A DNA stretch of 16,392 bases from NCBI GenBank assembly GCA_023136155.1, contig JAGLRT010000077.1, positions 1 through 16,392 of the forward strand. Direction: 5' to 3'. This DNA comes from Methanosarcinales archaeon. GTDB lineage: Archaea; Halobacteriota; Methanosarcinia; Methanosarcinales; Methanocomedenaceae. The first letter of the stretch is position 1, and each line of letters begins with the position of its first letter. Shown in pieces: positions 1 through 7,429 of the stretch. The notes under the pieces are model-generated. The model saw only the letters and a list, made by a program, of their open reading frames with translations, was not told where the DNA came from and made no database searches. A program made the position numbers and the translations under genes.

Positions 1-168
1 CCTCATGTAACATACATTCCAGAATCTCCTGCATCCAATGCAATGACTAAGCTTGCAGCAAATAATGCAAAGGTGGAATATAAGCCGACGATTGAGGAAG
101 TAGGATGGTTCCAAAAGCCGATTGGAAAATCTAGGATCAAAGGAATTGAAAATTATGGACCGAACTAA
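1..168 (+). CDS. C-terminal part of an unidentified protein (5' end outside window)
   Basis: Frame 1 is open from the window edge to a TAA at 166-168 and encodes 55 residues that begin PHVTYIPESPASNAMTKLA and end IKGIENYGPN. It overlaps the chosen rpiA start by 14 nt, the spacing expected of genes in one transcription unit, and its codon use looks ordinary, so I take it as a real gene end and not a chance frame. I see no Cys cluster, membrane segment or motif that I recognise, and I do not assign a family. The rest of the gene lies upstream of the window. Confidence 0.6.
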   Translation, partial: PHVTYIPESPASNAMTKLAANNAKVEYKPTIEEVGWFQKPIGKSRIKGIENYGPN

Positions 169-853
169 ACAAACAAATACTGATGAGAAAAAATTAATCG
201 GAAATTCTGCCGCTGCATTGGTTGATAACGGGATGGTAGTAGGCTTAGGTACCGGTTCAACCACTGCTTTTGCCATAGAAGCATTGGGGCGCAGGGTCGA
301 TGAAGGATTGGACATAAAAGGTATTCCCACTTCGTATCAATCACGGATGCTGGCTATTGAATGGGGAATTCCCCTCACATCTCTTGACCAGGACCCGGTA
401 TTGGATATTGCTCTTGACGGGGCTGACCAGGTGGATGCGAACTTGTATATCATAAAAGGTGGCGGTGCTGCCCATACCAATGAAAAGATTGTTGCACGCT
501 CTGCCAGGCGTTTCGTAGTGCTGGTGGATGAGAAAAAGATGGTTGACACTCTGATTCATCCTGTACCGCTGGAAGTTATACCAGAGGCACTGGAACTTGT
601 CAAGCGGCAAGTCATGGAACTGGGAGGCAATCCCAAATTGCGCATGGCTGTGCGAAAGGACGGCCCCGTCATCACTGATAATGGAAATTTGGTTGTAGAT
701 GCCGATTTTGTCGAAATACCAGAACCTGGTAAACTGGCACTGCAACTGTCAGCATGTACAGGTATAATAGAACATGGTATATTCAATAATGCAGATATTG
801 TATATGTGGGAATGCGTGATGGTACTATTGAGATATTGAAGTGTAATCGTTGA
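155..853 (+). CDS. rpiA: Ribose-5-phosphate isomerase A
   Basis: RpiA interconverts ribose 5-phosphate and ribulose 5-phosphate in the cytoplasm; in methanogens this supplies ribose for nucleotides. The 232-residue product matches the usual family length. Visible motifs in order: the phosphate-binding GLGTGSTT loop (residues 30-37), IPTSYQS (57-63), the active-site DGAD (88-91) and KGGGAAHTNEK (101-111), which holds the family's catalytic Glu and Lys. An in-frame TTG at 122 would add 11 residues, but the ATG at 155 has AGGA at 141-144 about 10 nt upstream and the better family length, so I chose it. The gene overlaps the preceding open frame by 14 nt and is followed after 22 nt by the DUF2115 gene, so a shared transcript is likely. 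Confidence 0.96.
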   Translation: MDRTKQTNTDEKKLIGNSAAALVDNGMVVGLGTGSTTAFAIEALGRRVDEGLDIKGIPTSYQSRMLAIEWGIPLTSLDQDPVLDIALDGADQVDANLYIIKGGGAAHTNEKIVARSARRFVVLVDEKKMVDTLIHPVPLEVIPEALELVKRQVMELGGNPKLRMAVRKDGPVITDNGNLVVDADFVEIPEPGKLALQLSACTGIIEHGIFNNADIVYVGMRDGTIEILKCNR

Positions 854-875
854 AACCATCTGGTTGGTGTCAATA

Positions 876-1424
876 ATGGCGGAAAGTTTGTTTAAGAAAC
901 TGAAAAACTTTCATGAACTACATGAATCAGTCCATGACAGTCAGACACTCATATCTATACTTAAAAAAGAACTTAATAGTTACACTGTTTTTGACCTGAT
1001 GAAAATTCAGGCACAACTTGAAAATGAATGTAAACATCTTCCACCAGGATATAAGGAAAAGTTTAAAGAAAAAATGGGAGAACAACTATTTGGGAATTAT
1101 AAGGCGATTATTTCAGGTGACAGTTACCATAACCAAAAACTGGATGTCGAATTATACTCAGAGTTTCTTAAAAACTTCCAGAGCAAACTGACCGACCAAA
1201 CCGATGAGCATTTCCTGGATATGACCATGCTGTACTACATGTGTGCGCTGTACAATATTTTTGTGACACTTACTCCGCCACATCCCGAAGGCACACCATT
1301 TCCGGGTGGTTATTTTGTTGAAAAAAAAGGTGAGGATTACTACTGTCCTGTCAGGGATAAGCAGGAAGATAACAGTGAAGCTTTGTGTAAATTCTGCGTT
1401 GCTAAACAGGCGGACATGGAATAA
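876..1424 (+). CDS. DUF2115 / UPF0305 family protein
   Basis: This 182-residue protein has the C-terminal signature I associate with DUF2115 (UPF0305), a family of unknown function seen mainly in methanogens: a PPHPEGTPFPGG segment, then YYCPVRDKQ and CKFCVAKQ. Three Cys (157, 171, 174) form a C-x13-CxxC pattern that could bind metal or an Fe-S cluster; that role is inference. The N-terminal two thirds is highly charged and predicted helical, with no signal peptide or membrane segment. TTG (864) and GTG (867) starts are possible, but the ATG at 876 with a GGTTGGTG stretch at 862-869 seems better. It follows rpiA by 22 nt on the same strand. The link with methanogenesis is by family distribution only. 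Confidence 0.85.
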   Translation: MAESLFKKLKNFHELHESVHDSQTLISILKKELNSYTVFDLMKIQAQLENECKHLPPGYKEKFKEKMGEQLFGNYKAIISGDSYHNQKLDVELYSEFLKNFQSKLTDQTDEHFLDMTMLYYMCALYNIFVTLTPPHPEGTPFPGGYFVEKKGEDYYCPVRDKQEDNSEALCKFCVAKQADME

Positions 1425-1450
1425 TTATCTATTTCAATTGACCAAAAGAG

Positions 1451-1495
1451 TATTTATATTATTCAGTTATAATTTTATTGATAATAAATGGAGTG
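1451..1495 (+). promoter_or_regulatory. TATA box and ribosome binding site of the glutamate dehydrogenase gene
   Basis: A TATA-like TATTTATATT lies at 1451-1460; archaeal transcription starts about 25 nt downstream, near 1483. GGAGTG at 1490-1495 sits 6 nt before the ATG at 1502. This SD decides the start: an in-frame TTG at 1478 lies upstream of the SD and near the predicted transcription start, so it is unlikely. The gene probably has its own promoter and is not simply read through from rpiA. Confidence 0.55.
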
Positions 1496-1501
1496 ATTCC
1501 T

Positions 1502-2755
1502 ATGAGCGGAGAAAATATAAATCCATATGATGATATTTGCAGCCAGTTAAAGATATGCACAACCCAACTGGGAATGAATCCCGGAATACATGAGATCCTG
1601 ATTAGTCCTAAGGTGATACATACTGTATCCCTTCCTCTTGAAATGGATAACGGGGAGATCAAAGTCTTTACAGGATACCGTGTCCAGCATAATGATGCCA
1701 GAGGCCCGTATAAAGGAGGTATAAGGTATCACCATGAAGTGTCAATGGACGAAGTCAAGGCACTTGCTATGGCCATGACATGGAAATGTGCTGTCATAAA
1801 CATTCCTTATGGTGGCGCCAAGGGCGGTATTGTCTGCGACACCAAGGAGCTGTCCATTGGTGAGAAGGAACACCTTACCAGGCGCTATACTGCTGCAATA
1901 TCCCAGTTCATAGGTCCTTACCGTGATGTACCTGCACCTGATATGTATACCGATGCCCAGACCATGGCATGGATTATGGACACTTACAGTGTCATGCAAG
2001 GATATTCAGTACCTGAAGTGGTTACCGGAAAGCCCATTGAACTTGGTGGAAGTGAAGGACGAACTGAAGCTACGGGCAGGGGAACTGCCATTTGTCTCAG
2101 GGAATGTGCCCGGAGCCTGAACATGACATTAAAGGATGCAACAGTTGTGGTGCAGGGATTTGGCAATGTGGGTGTACATGCTGCTATGACATTATCCAGT
2201 ATGGGGTGCAGGATAATTGGTCTGAGCGATTCCCGTGGCGGCATATTTAACACGGAAGGACTTGACCCCAGCAAAGTATTGGGCCATAAGATCGAGACAG
2301 GGTCGGTCCTTGGATACCCGGGAAGTGAAGAGTTGACCAATGAGGAGACTCTGGAACTTGAATGCGACTTTTTAGTCCCTGCAGCCCTTGGACATCAGAT
2401 ACATGAAAAGAATGCGGGAAACATAAAAGCCAGGGTCATTGTTGAAGGTGCTAACGGTCCCACTACAACTGAAGCTGATGAGATACTGAGCAGGAATGGT
2501 GTGTTCCTGGTGCCTGATATACTTGCAAACTCAGGTGGGGTAATGGTAAGTTATCTTGAATGGGTACAGAATATCAACAGGCAGCACTGGAGTTTAACTG
2601 ATGTTAACCAGCAGCTTGAATCCAAGCTTGTAACAGCATACAAGAATGTATGGGATATGAAAGAAAAAATGGATTTGAATATGAGGGGTGCTGCTCTTAG
2701 TATGGGTGTAAGCAGGGTGGCCAATGCGATTCAGCAGTTAGGGCTTTTCCCTTAA
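1502..2755 (+). CDS. gdhA: Glutamate dehydrogenase (Glu/Leu/Phe/Val family)
   Basis: It catalyses reversible oxidative deamination of glutamate to 2-oxoglutarate and ammonia with NAD(P), linking nitrogen assimilation to the 2-oxoglutarate pool. The product is 417 residues, the usual size of hexameric archaeal/bacterial GDH. The N-terminal substrate domain has GPYKGGIRYH (Lys71), MTWK (Lys95) and the family signature IPYGGAKGGI with catalytic Lys107; the conserved active-site Asp is in PAPDMYT (Asp147). The Rossmann domain has VQGFGNVG (glycines 219-224), and Asp243 follows strand 2 (LSDSRGG). An acid there often favours NAD, but cofactor choice cannot be settled by eye. Upstream are its own TATA box and SD; downstream it converges on a minus-strand hydrolase across a perfect hairpin. 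Confidence 0.96.
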   Translation: MSGENINPYDDICSQLKICTTQLGMNPGIHEILISPKVIHTVSLPLEMDNGEIKVFTGYRVQHNDARGPYKGGIRYHHEVSMDEVKALAMAMTWKCAVINIPYGGAKGGIVCDTKELSIGEKEHLTRRYTAAISQFIGPYRDVPAPDMYTDAQTMAWIMDTYSVMQGYSVPEVVTGKPIELGGSEGRTEATGRGTAICLRECARSLNMTLKDATVVVQGFGNVGVHAAMTLSSMGCRIIGLSDSRGGIFNTEGLDPSKVLGHKIETGSVLGYPGSEELTNEETLELECDFLVPAALGHQIHEKNAGNIKARVIVEGANGPTTTEADEILSRNGVFLVPDILANSGGVMVSYLEWVQNINRQHWSLTDVNQQLESKLVTAYKNVWDMKEKMDLNMRGAALSMGVSRVANAIQQLGLFP

Positions 2756-2769
2756 TCTTAATCGTGATA

Positions 2770-2790
2770 CCCCACAGCTCTGCTGTGGGG
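2770..2790. terminator. Perfect 9-bp hairpin between convergent genes
   Basis: CCCCACAGC (2770-2778), a TCT loop and GCTGTGGGG (2782-2790) form a perfect GC-rich stem. It lies 14 nt after the GDH stop and 7 nt before the hydrolase stop on the other strand, so it could end or stabilise both transcripts. There is no T-run beside it on either strand, so it is not a classical intrinsic terminator. Subterminal hairpins of IS200/IS605-type elements look similar, but I see no other part of such an element. Confidence 0.4.
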
Positions 2791-2797
2791 AGCTTCA

Positions 2798-3658
2798 TTA
2801 GGACTCGACAATACGTTCTATCTCAACACCATATACTTTTTCAGGATTATCCTTATGAATCTTCCAAAAAACGTCTTCTCCCCATTCATCCACCAATCCA
2901 AGGGTCTTTCGTGGTATGGTCCTGGCACCCAGCACAGCACCAGGACGCTGGGGGTCATCGATATAATCGGTTTCCATCATGAACCTGTCCCCCTGGGCCA
3001 GTGCCTCCTCTATCATCCCTTTACCTGCAAGCACACCAGGCCATATACCACACCTGTCAAATTCCGGTATCATGGGTGGCGAGAAATGCTTCACCACCTT
3101 CTCCGGGGGAAGTCCGGCTTTACGTGCCATGCCAGTTAACTCACTTATACCCTCCACTGTGGCAGTTTCTGTATGCAATTGCAAAGGACATCCTGCATCC
3201 CTTGCCATTTCCATGGCATAGGCCAGTATCTCATTGGAAGCATCCCACAGGGTAGGCTCAACCTCATAATGGGGACGGCCTGATTTCATACCAACGGCAA
3301 GACCATCTTCAACATATCCGGCAGCAATTTCAAGACCAGACTGCATCAACTCAATAGTCCTATCCAGCCCAATCCTGCCATACATCTTTGTAATGGCTGC
3401 CGGATGCACGCCAAGCACAGGGAAAGCTGTCACACCATTCTTGTTAACAGCTTCTGCCATTTCAACAGTTTCATTGAACACCAGCTTATAATCCTCTGGT
3501 TGGTTTATGGTTACGCCTATGGTCCAAGAAGGTTTTGAAACTAAAAAAATATGGGTCCCGCCTGCGCGCTTGAATACTTTAGCAGCCTCTGTACCTTGAC
3601 ATCTGTGGTCAAGGTGCATGTGATGGTCGGTTATGGGAAATGTGTAACTTGAATTCAC
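2798..3658 (-). CDS. TatD-related metal-dependent hydrolase (amidohydrolase fold, COG1831-like)
   Basis: A 286-residue TIM-barrel metal hydrolase. The expected metal ligands are visible in order: HxH in DHHMH (His13, His15), LGVHP (His85), LHTET (His162, Glu164), KHFSP (His191) and the late barrel Asp in METDYIDD (Asp231). This is the TatD-related branch found in many archaea; its substrate is unknown and TatD-like DNase activity should not be assumed. The start is GTG at 3658-3656, which overlaps the TBP stop TGA as GTGA, with GGGAT a few nt upstream, so translation is probably coupled to TBP. No signal peptide or membrane segment is evident. Confidence 0.85.
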   Translation of the reverse strand: MNSSYTFPITDHHMHLDHRCQGTEAAKVFKRAGGTHIFLVSKPSWTIGVTINQPEDYKLVFNETVEMAEAVNKNGVTAFPVLGVHPAAITKMYGRIGLDRTIELMQSGLEIAAGYVEDGLAVGMKSGRPHYEVEPTLWDASNEILAYAMEMARDAGCPLQLHTETATVEGISELTGMARKAGLPPEKVVKHFSPPMIPEFDRCGIWPGVLAGKGMIEEALAQGDRFMMETDYIDDPQRPGAVLGARTIPRKTLGLVDEWGEDVFWKIHKDNPEKVYGVEIERIVES

Positions 3659-4221
3659 ATTAATCCCAGACTATCCAATTCCTCAACAATCTTGTCAACT
3701 GCAGCGTGTGCATCTTCTGGTTTTTTTCCACCAGTGACCACAAGTTTGCCAGAACCGAACAGGAGCATAACCACTTTAGGAACAGCGAGTCTGTATACCA
3801 GTCCAGGGAACTGTTCAGGTTCATATTCGATGTTCTCAAGCCCCAATCCAATAGCGATAGCGTTGAGGTTAAGTACAGTACCCAGATCAGCGGAAGCTAC
3901 AATATTCTGCACCGTGATCTCTGGTTTTTCCATCACCTCGACTCCCATATTTGTCAGTTCATTGAACACCTTTTTCAGGCCGTTATGCACATCGTCAATA
4001 CTCTTGGCACCGGTACATACAATCTTACCGCTCCCGAATATCAGGGCTGCGGTCTTTGGGTCTTTGGTTCTGTAAACTACTCCAGGGAAACGTTTTTTAT
4101 TATAATCTGCACCATCAAGCTTCATGGTTATTTTTGGCAGGTCAAGTGTGGTACCAATAGCAGTGGACGCTACAACATTTTCTATCTTAATAGTCTCTTT
4201 TGGGTCATCAGTATTAGCCAT
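3655..4221 (-). CDS. tbp: TATA-box-binding protein (archaeal TBP)
   Basis: TBP binds TATA boxes and, with TFB, recruits archaeal RNA polymerase. The 188-residue protein is two copies of one ~90-residue unit: VVASTAIGTTLDL...FPGVVYR...LIFGSGKIVCTGAKS and IVASADLGTVLNL...FPGLVYR...LLFGSGKLVVTGGKK. The paired motifs are diagnostic of the saddle fold. The short N-terminus lacks the long eukaryotic extension. I start at the ATG 4221-4219 (MANTDD); a GTG three codons upstream is in frame, but its GTGAT could act as the ribosome site for the ATG. It has its own TATA box and shares a 4-nt overlap with the downstream hydrolase gene. Methanosarcinales can carry several TBP paralogs; I cannot tell which this is. 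Confidence 0.97.
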   Translation of the reverse strand: MANTDDPKETIKIENVVASTAIGTTLDLPKITMKLDGADYNKKRFPGVVYRTKDPKTAALIFGSGKIVCTGAKSIDDVHNGLKKVFNELTNMGVEVMEKPEITVQNIVASADLGTVLNLNAIAIGLGLENIEYEPEQFPGLVYRLAVPKVVMLLFGSGKLVVTGGKKPEDAHAAVDKIVEELDSLGLM

Positions 4222-4255
4222 GATAATCACTACAATCTTATAGGGATTTTAAACC

Positions 4256-4264
4256 TTTATATAG
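4256..4264 (-). promoter_or_regulatory. TATA box of the TBP-hydrolase operon
   Basis: Read on the minus strand the sequence is CTATATAAAGG. Transcription should start about 25 nt downstream near 4232, leaving a very short leader before the ATG at 4221. TBP itself would bind here, so self-regulation is possible but not shown by the sequence. Confidence 0.6.
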
Positions 4265-4327
4265 TTTAAGTAGTAATGGCATTGCTCAAGTGGATTTTTG
4301 TTCAAATTATTAACGTGTTTATAGTAA

Positions 4328-4458
4328 GAGATTGTCGAAAAAGCATATATTTCGATGATTTTCAATATTTTAAATAATTACAGCATGACGTTGCATATCG
4401 ATTTACTTGATGAACGTGTTACGAATTGTTCCGATTTCATCACTTTTCCGACAGTCTC
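4328..4458. mobile_element. 131-bp MITE-like element, copy 1, with 5-bp target duplication
   Basis: The ends are inverted repeats: GAGATTGTCGAAAAAG (4328-4343) and CTTTTCCGACAGTCTC (4443-4458), which pair with two mismatches. AGTAA directly precedes (4323-4327) and follows (4459-4463) the element, which is an exact 5-bp target-site duplication. It is too short for a transposase and has no convincing open frame, so it is non-autonomous. The reverse complement of the whole element is about 94% identical to 10470-10601 by hand alignment (7 mismatches and one gap in 132). It lies between the TBP promoter and the 3' end of the DUF71 gene. The parent transposase family is not identifiable from the ends alone. 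Confidence 0.88.
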
Positions 4459-4500
4459 AGTAAATCAACATGTCACTTTCATATTTAATTTTACAAAAAT

Positions 4501-5201
4501 CTATTTTTCTTCTACTTCAAAACGAGAAAAATTCATGCGCCAGTATCCATCTTCCAATGTTTTCTTACTGTCCACGATTTTCAACCTGTTCCTGAACAGA
4601 GGACCATCAATGACAAAAGTATGGAACTCCCCATCTTCACCGCATGGGTCAATGGCTCTGTTGAACTTTCGCAGGTCATTTACAAATTTGTTGTCTATTG
4701 AGCGTCCCAGCCACTCTTTGCCAAGCAGGTTGGCTTTTGCACTGATTATAATGGTCTCAAACCCGGCCTTTAACAGATCTGATATAATCTGCTCTGAGTC
4801 GCGTTTCCAAAGTGGCAATATCAACTTGACTCCCAGGTCGGCACATATCCTTTTCACAAGACCGTCATGAGTTTGGATATGTCCGAATACTGCACCTTCT
4901 ATTGCCATACCTTTTTGGTTCAATTCCTGTACTACATTTTTGAATTCGTGCTCATAAGATATAAAATCTGTCTGTCGGGATGGGATTCCGATGGCATGCA
5001 TCTGCGCAAAAAGCAGTTCTTGATTTATCTTATGAGAGCCGTTTTTTTTTTGTCCCTGAAGTTTAAGAGATGTGTAACATTAAATCCATCCGATATGGCT
5101 TGATAGCATGAAAGACAACCGTCTTTTCCGCCGGTCCAGGAGACCACAGCATTTGCTTTTGGGTTAATGTCCTGGGTGGCATTGGTACTATTGGTGTTCA
5201 T
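4501..5201 (-). CDS. DUF71/COG2102 ATP-pyrophosphatase (diphthine-ammonia ligase-like), frame interrupted at A10
   Basis: One gene read in two frames. The 5' part (5201 to about 5052) encodes the N-terminal PP-loop SWTGGKDGCLSCYQA; the 3' part (to 4501) encodes HAIGIPSRQ, the middle of the fold and a C-terminal CGEDGEFHTFVIDGP motif. They join at ten A on the coding strand (T10 at 5042-5051). As written the first frame ends at a TAA at 5027-5025. One more A (or two fewer) gives continuous NGSHKINQELLFAQ into the second part, for about 233 residues. The family uses ATP to activate a substrate for amidation; proven members make diphthamide. The PP-loop and C-terminal motif here differ from classical archaeal Dph6, so the substrate is uncertain. 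The start is the ATG at 5201; a TATA-like AAATATATA lies about 15-23 nt upstream and no SD is seen, so it may be leaderless. Confidence 0.8.
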
Positions 5202-5239
5202 ATTTATGTGAAGTATATATTTTAAGTTTAAAAATCCTT

Positions 5240-5737
5240 TCAATCGTATATTAACATATTATCAGTTACTTCCACATATTTGTCAGCAGCTAAAATCAAC
5301 TCGTTTCCTGTATTCTCAATGAATGATATAATCTCGACCTTTACCCCTTTTGATTGAAGCGCATGAACCAGGGGTACAAAGTCACTATCACCCGTTAAGA
5401 TAACCATTATATCAACTTTATCGGCAAGTGCCAGGGCATCTATAGCAATTTGCATATCCCAATCTGCTTTGACCGAACCGTCAGGAAGTCTGCGTGGCCT
5501 TTTGGACTTTACTTCAAAACCCAGTTTTTCCATTGTATGAACAAACTTTGATTGGTCAATTCCTTCAGGCGAGACGTTGTATATTATAGCCCTGGTAATT
5601 AACCTGGAGTACATTGAATCTATGAGCGCACTATAGTCCGGCTTCGCACCTCTTGTTTTTGCTGATAAGTATATGTTTTGGCCATCTATCAAGACAGCAG
5701 TCCTTTGTTGAAAATTGTTTTGTGTTTGTTTATACAT
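5240..5737 (-). CDS. NYN-domain (LabA/DUF88-type) protein, predicted PIN-like RNase
   Basis: A 165-residue protein that is almost entirely one NYN domain, a PIN-like nuclease fold. The acidic set is complete: LIDGQN (Asp18, Asn21), ADWDMQIAID (Asp94, Asp100) and LTGDSDF (Asp117, Asp119), which would hold metal at an RNase site. The C-terminus (VEIISFIENTGNELILAADKYVEV) matches COG1432-type proteins. Such proteins process or decay RNA, or act in conflict systems; no substrate can be read from the sequence. The ATG start at 5737 has no clear SD. Its stop lies 38 nt before the DUF71 start on the same strand, so the two may be co-transcribed, although the DUF71 gene also has a possible TATA box. 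Confidence 0.88.
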   Translation of the reverse strand: MYKQTQNNFQQRTAVLIDGQNIYLSAKTRGAKPDYSALIDSMYSRLITRAIIYNVSPEGIDQSKFVHTMEKLGFEVKSKRPRRLPDGSVKADWDMQIAIDALALADKVDIMVILTGDSDFVPLVHALQSKGVKVEIISFIENTGNELILAADKYVEVTDNMLIYD

Positions 5738-5945
5738 AATAATGCCAGTCCAATCAATGTTCCCTCGACTAATTTATACTTTCCGTGTCGAATAACAACG
5801 CTTGTGCTGATACTAAGAAATAAATTGATAATCTTTCTGCATTGAAACTTATCAAATATTTCAACACCCACCGGTTAAATTATATCATTGTAAACAGCAA
5901 ACACTTATTACCTTTAATTTATAATGTTAATATTGGGGAATCATT
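5738..5945. promoter_or_regulatory. Divergent intergenic region between the NYN and aldehyde dehydrogenase genes
   Basis: This A/T-rich stretch must carry the promoters of both genes. For the plus strand, TATA-like stretches occur at 5878-5886 (AATTATATC) and 5916-5923 (ATTTATAA); GGGGAA at 5935-5940 is a good SD 5 nt before the ATG at 5946. For the minus strand no single box stands out. A minus-strand GTG frame at 5871-5689 encodes 60 residues with a hydrophobic stretch but overlaps the NYN gene and has no SD, so I do not call it. Confidence 0.45.
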
Positions 5946-7415
5946 ATGCTGGAGTACAAATTACTTATAAATGGAAATTGGATGAACTCATCAACAAACG
6001 ATACTTTCGATGATATCAACCCTGCAACGTTTGAAAAATTAGCAACATTGCAGATTGCATCCAACGACGATGTGGACCGCGCCGTCAAATCCGCATGGGA
6101 CGCTTTTACATCCTGGAGCGAGACACCGCCACCCAAACGGGCACAGGTACTGTTCAAAGCAGCCCGCATCCTTGAAGAGCGCAAGGAGGAACTGGCAACA
6201 TTGCTAACACAGGAAATGGGCAAGGTCATATCAGAAGCCAGGGGTGACATTCAGGAAGCCATCGACATCACCCTCTACGCAGCAGGCGAAGGCCGCCGCA
6301 TGTTCGGAGAGACCACCACCTCTGAGTTGAATGACAAGTTCTGCATGACCATACTGCGCCCCATCGGCGTCATCGGCATGATTACACCCTGGAACTTCCC
6401 CATGGCCATCCCGGCCTGGAAAGTGATGCCTGCACTGGTTGCAGGAAACACTATTGTCATGAAACCAGCCAGTGACACTCCGCTGTTGACTATTAAAATG
6501 GTGGAAGTACTCATGGAAGCCGGACTACCACCTGGTGTAATCAATCTGGTGTTCGGACCCGGAGGTACCGTTGGAAGTGCCATCGTCCATCATCCTGATA
6601 TCAGGGCCATATCTTTTACTGGTAGCTTGGAGACCGGCAAGTGGATAATGAGTGAGTGCGGCAAGGAAATGAAAAGGGTATCCATGGAACTGGGCGGTAA
6701 GAACCCTATCATAGTAATGGACGATGCAGACATAGATATTGCAGTGGACGGCGTTATCTGGGGTGCTTTCGGTACCACAGGTCAGCGATGCACAGCTGCC
6801 AGCCGGGTCATCGTGCACGAAAAGGTAAAGGCCGCTTTCACAGACAAACTGCTGACCAGGACCAGGACGCTTAAACTGGGCGACGGCCTGCTCCCTGAAA
6901 CCGACGTCGGTCCGGTCATAAACCAATCTCAGTTGGACAAGATAGAGACATATATCCGCATCGGTCAGGAAGAAGGGGCCGTATTATTAACAGGCGGCAA
7001 AGTGGTCAATCCCGGGCTGGCTGGCTACTTCTTCGAACCCACTATCTTCACGGACGTAGGCCAGGATATGCGCATTGCTCAGGAGGAGATCTTCGGGCCC
7101 GTAGTAGCTCTAATTACCATATCCGGGCTAGATGATGCCATTGAGGTTGCCAACAATACCGCTTACGGCCTGTCCTCATCCATTTATACTAAAGATATAA
7201 CCAGCGCCTTTCGTGCCATTGAAAAAATAGATGCAGGGATTACTTACATTAATTCATCCACCATCGGTGCTGAGGTGCACCTGCCTTTCGGCGGCGTGAA
7301 GGGGACGGGCAATGGGTTCAGGGAAGCTGGCACTGATGCTGTTAAAGAGTTCACAGAGGTAAAAGCTGTGTATTTCGATTACAGTGGAAAGTTGCAGAAA
7401 GCTCAGATAGATTAG
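5946..7415 (+). CDS. NAD(P)-dependent aldehyde dehydrogenase, succinate-semialdehyde dehydrogenase-like
   Basis: A 489-residue member of the ALDH superfamily that oxidises an aldehyde to an acid. All catalytic parts are present: ITPWNFP (Asn150), VMKPAS (Lys173), FTGS and the nucleotide fold (224-227), MELGGKNP (Glu248, general base), GQRCTAASR (nucleophile Cys282) and EEIFGPV. The sequence resembles the branch containing succinate-, 2-oxoglutarate- and aminoadipate-semialdehyde dehydrogenases; the exact aldehyde cannot be fixed by eye. The next gene, 14 nt downstream, is a class III aminotransferase, the enzyme that makes such semialdehydes, so a GABA-type or other omega-amino acid route is likely. 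The start is set by GGGGAA at 5935-5940. Codon use is visibly richer in G+C than in the conflict-type genes of the right half. Confidence 0.92.
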   Translation: MLEYKLLINGNWMNSSTNDTFDDINPATFEKLATLQIASNDDVDRAVKSAWDAFTSWSETPPPKRAQVLFKAARILEERKEELATLLTQEMGKVISEARGDIQEAIDITLYAAGEGRRMFGETTTSELNDKFCMTILRPIGVIGMITPWNFPMAIPAWKVMPALVAGNTIVMKPASDTPLLTIKMVEVLMEAGLPPGVINLVFGPGGTVGSAIVHHPDIRAISFTGSLETGKWIMSECGKEMKRVSMELGGKNPIIVMDDADIDIAVDGVIWGAFGTTGQRCTAASRVIVHEKVKAAFTDKLLTRTRTLKLGDGLLPETDVGPVINQSQLDKIETYIRIGQEEGAVLLTGGKVVNPGLAGYFFEPTIFTDVGQDMRIAQEEIFGPVVALITISGLDDAIEVANNTAYGLSSSIYTKDITSAFRAIEKIDAGITYINSSTIGAEVHLPFGGVKGTGNGFREAGTDAVKEFTEVKAVYFDYSGKLQKAQID

Positions 7416-7429
7416 AAAGAGGCAAGAAT

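Noticed and set aside
341..745. Long minus-strand open frames under rpiA, and similar ones under GDH, the hydrolase, ALDH and the aminotransferase
   Set aside because: They lie fully opposite well-conserved genes, have no motifs or ribosome sites, and arise from codon bias of the true strand.
5689..5871. 60-codon minus-strand frame with a hydrophobic stretch (KLVEGTLIGLALL) upstream of the NYN gene
   Set aside because: It needs a GTG start without an SD, overlaps the NYN gene by 49 nt in another frame, and I recognise no family. A real small protein is possible but not supported.
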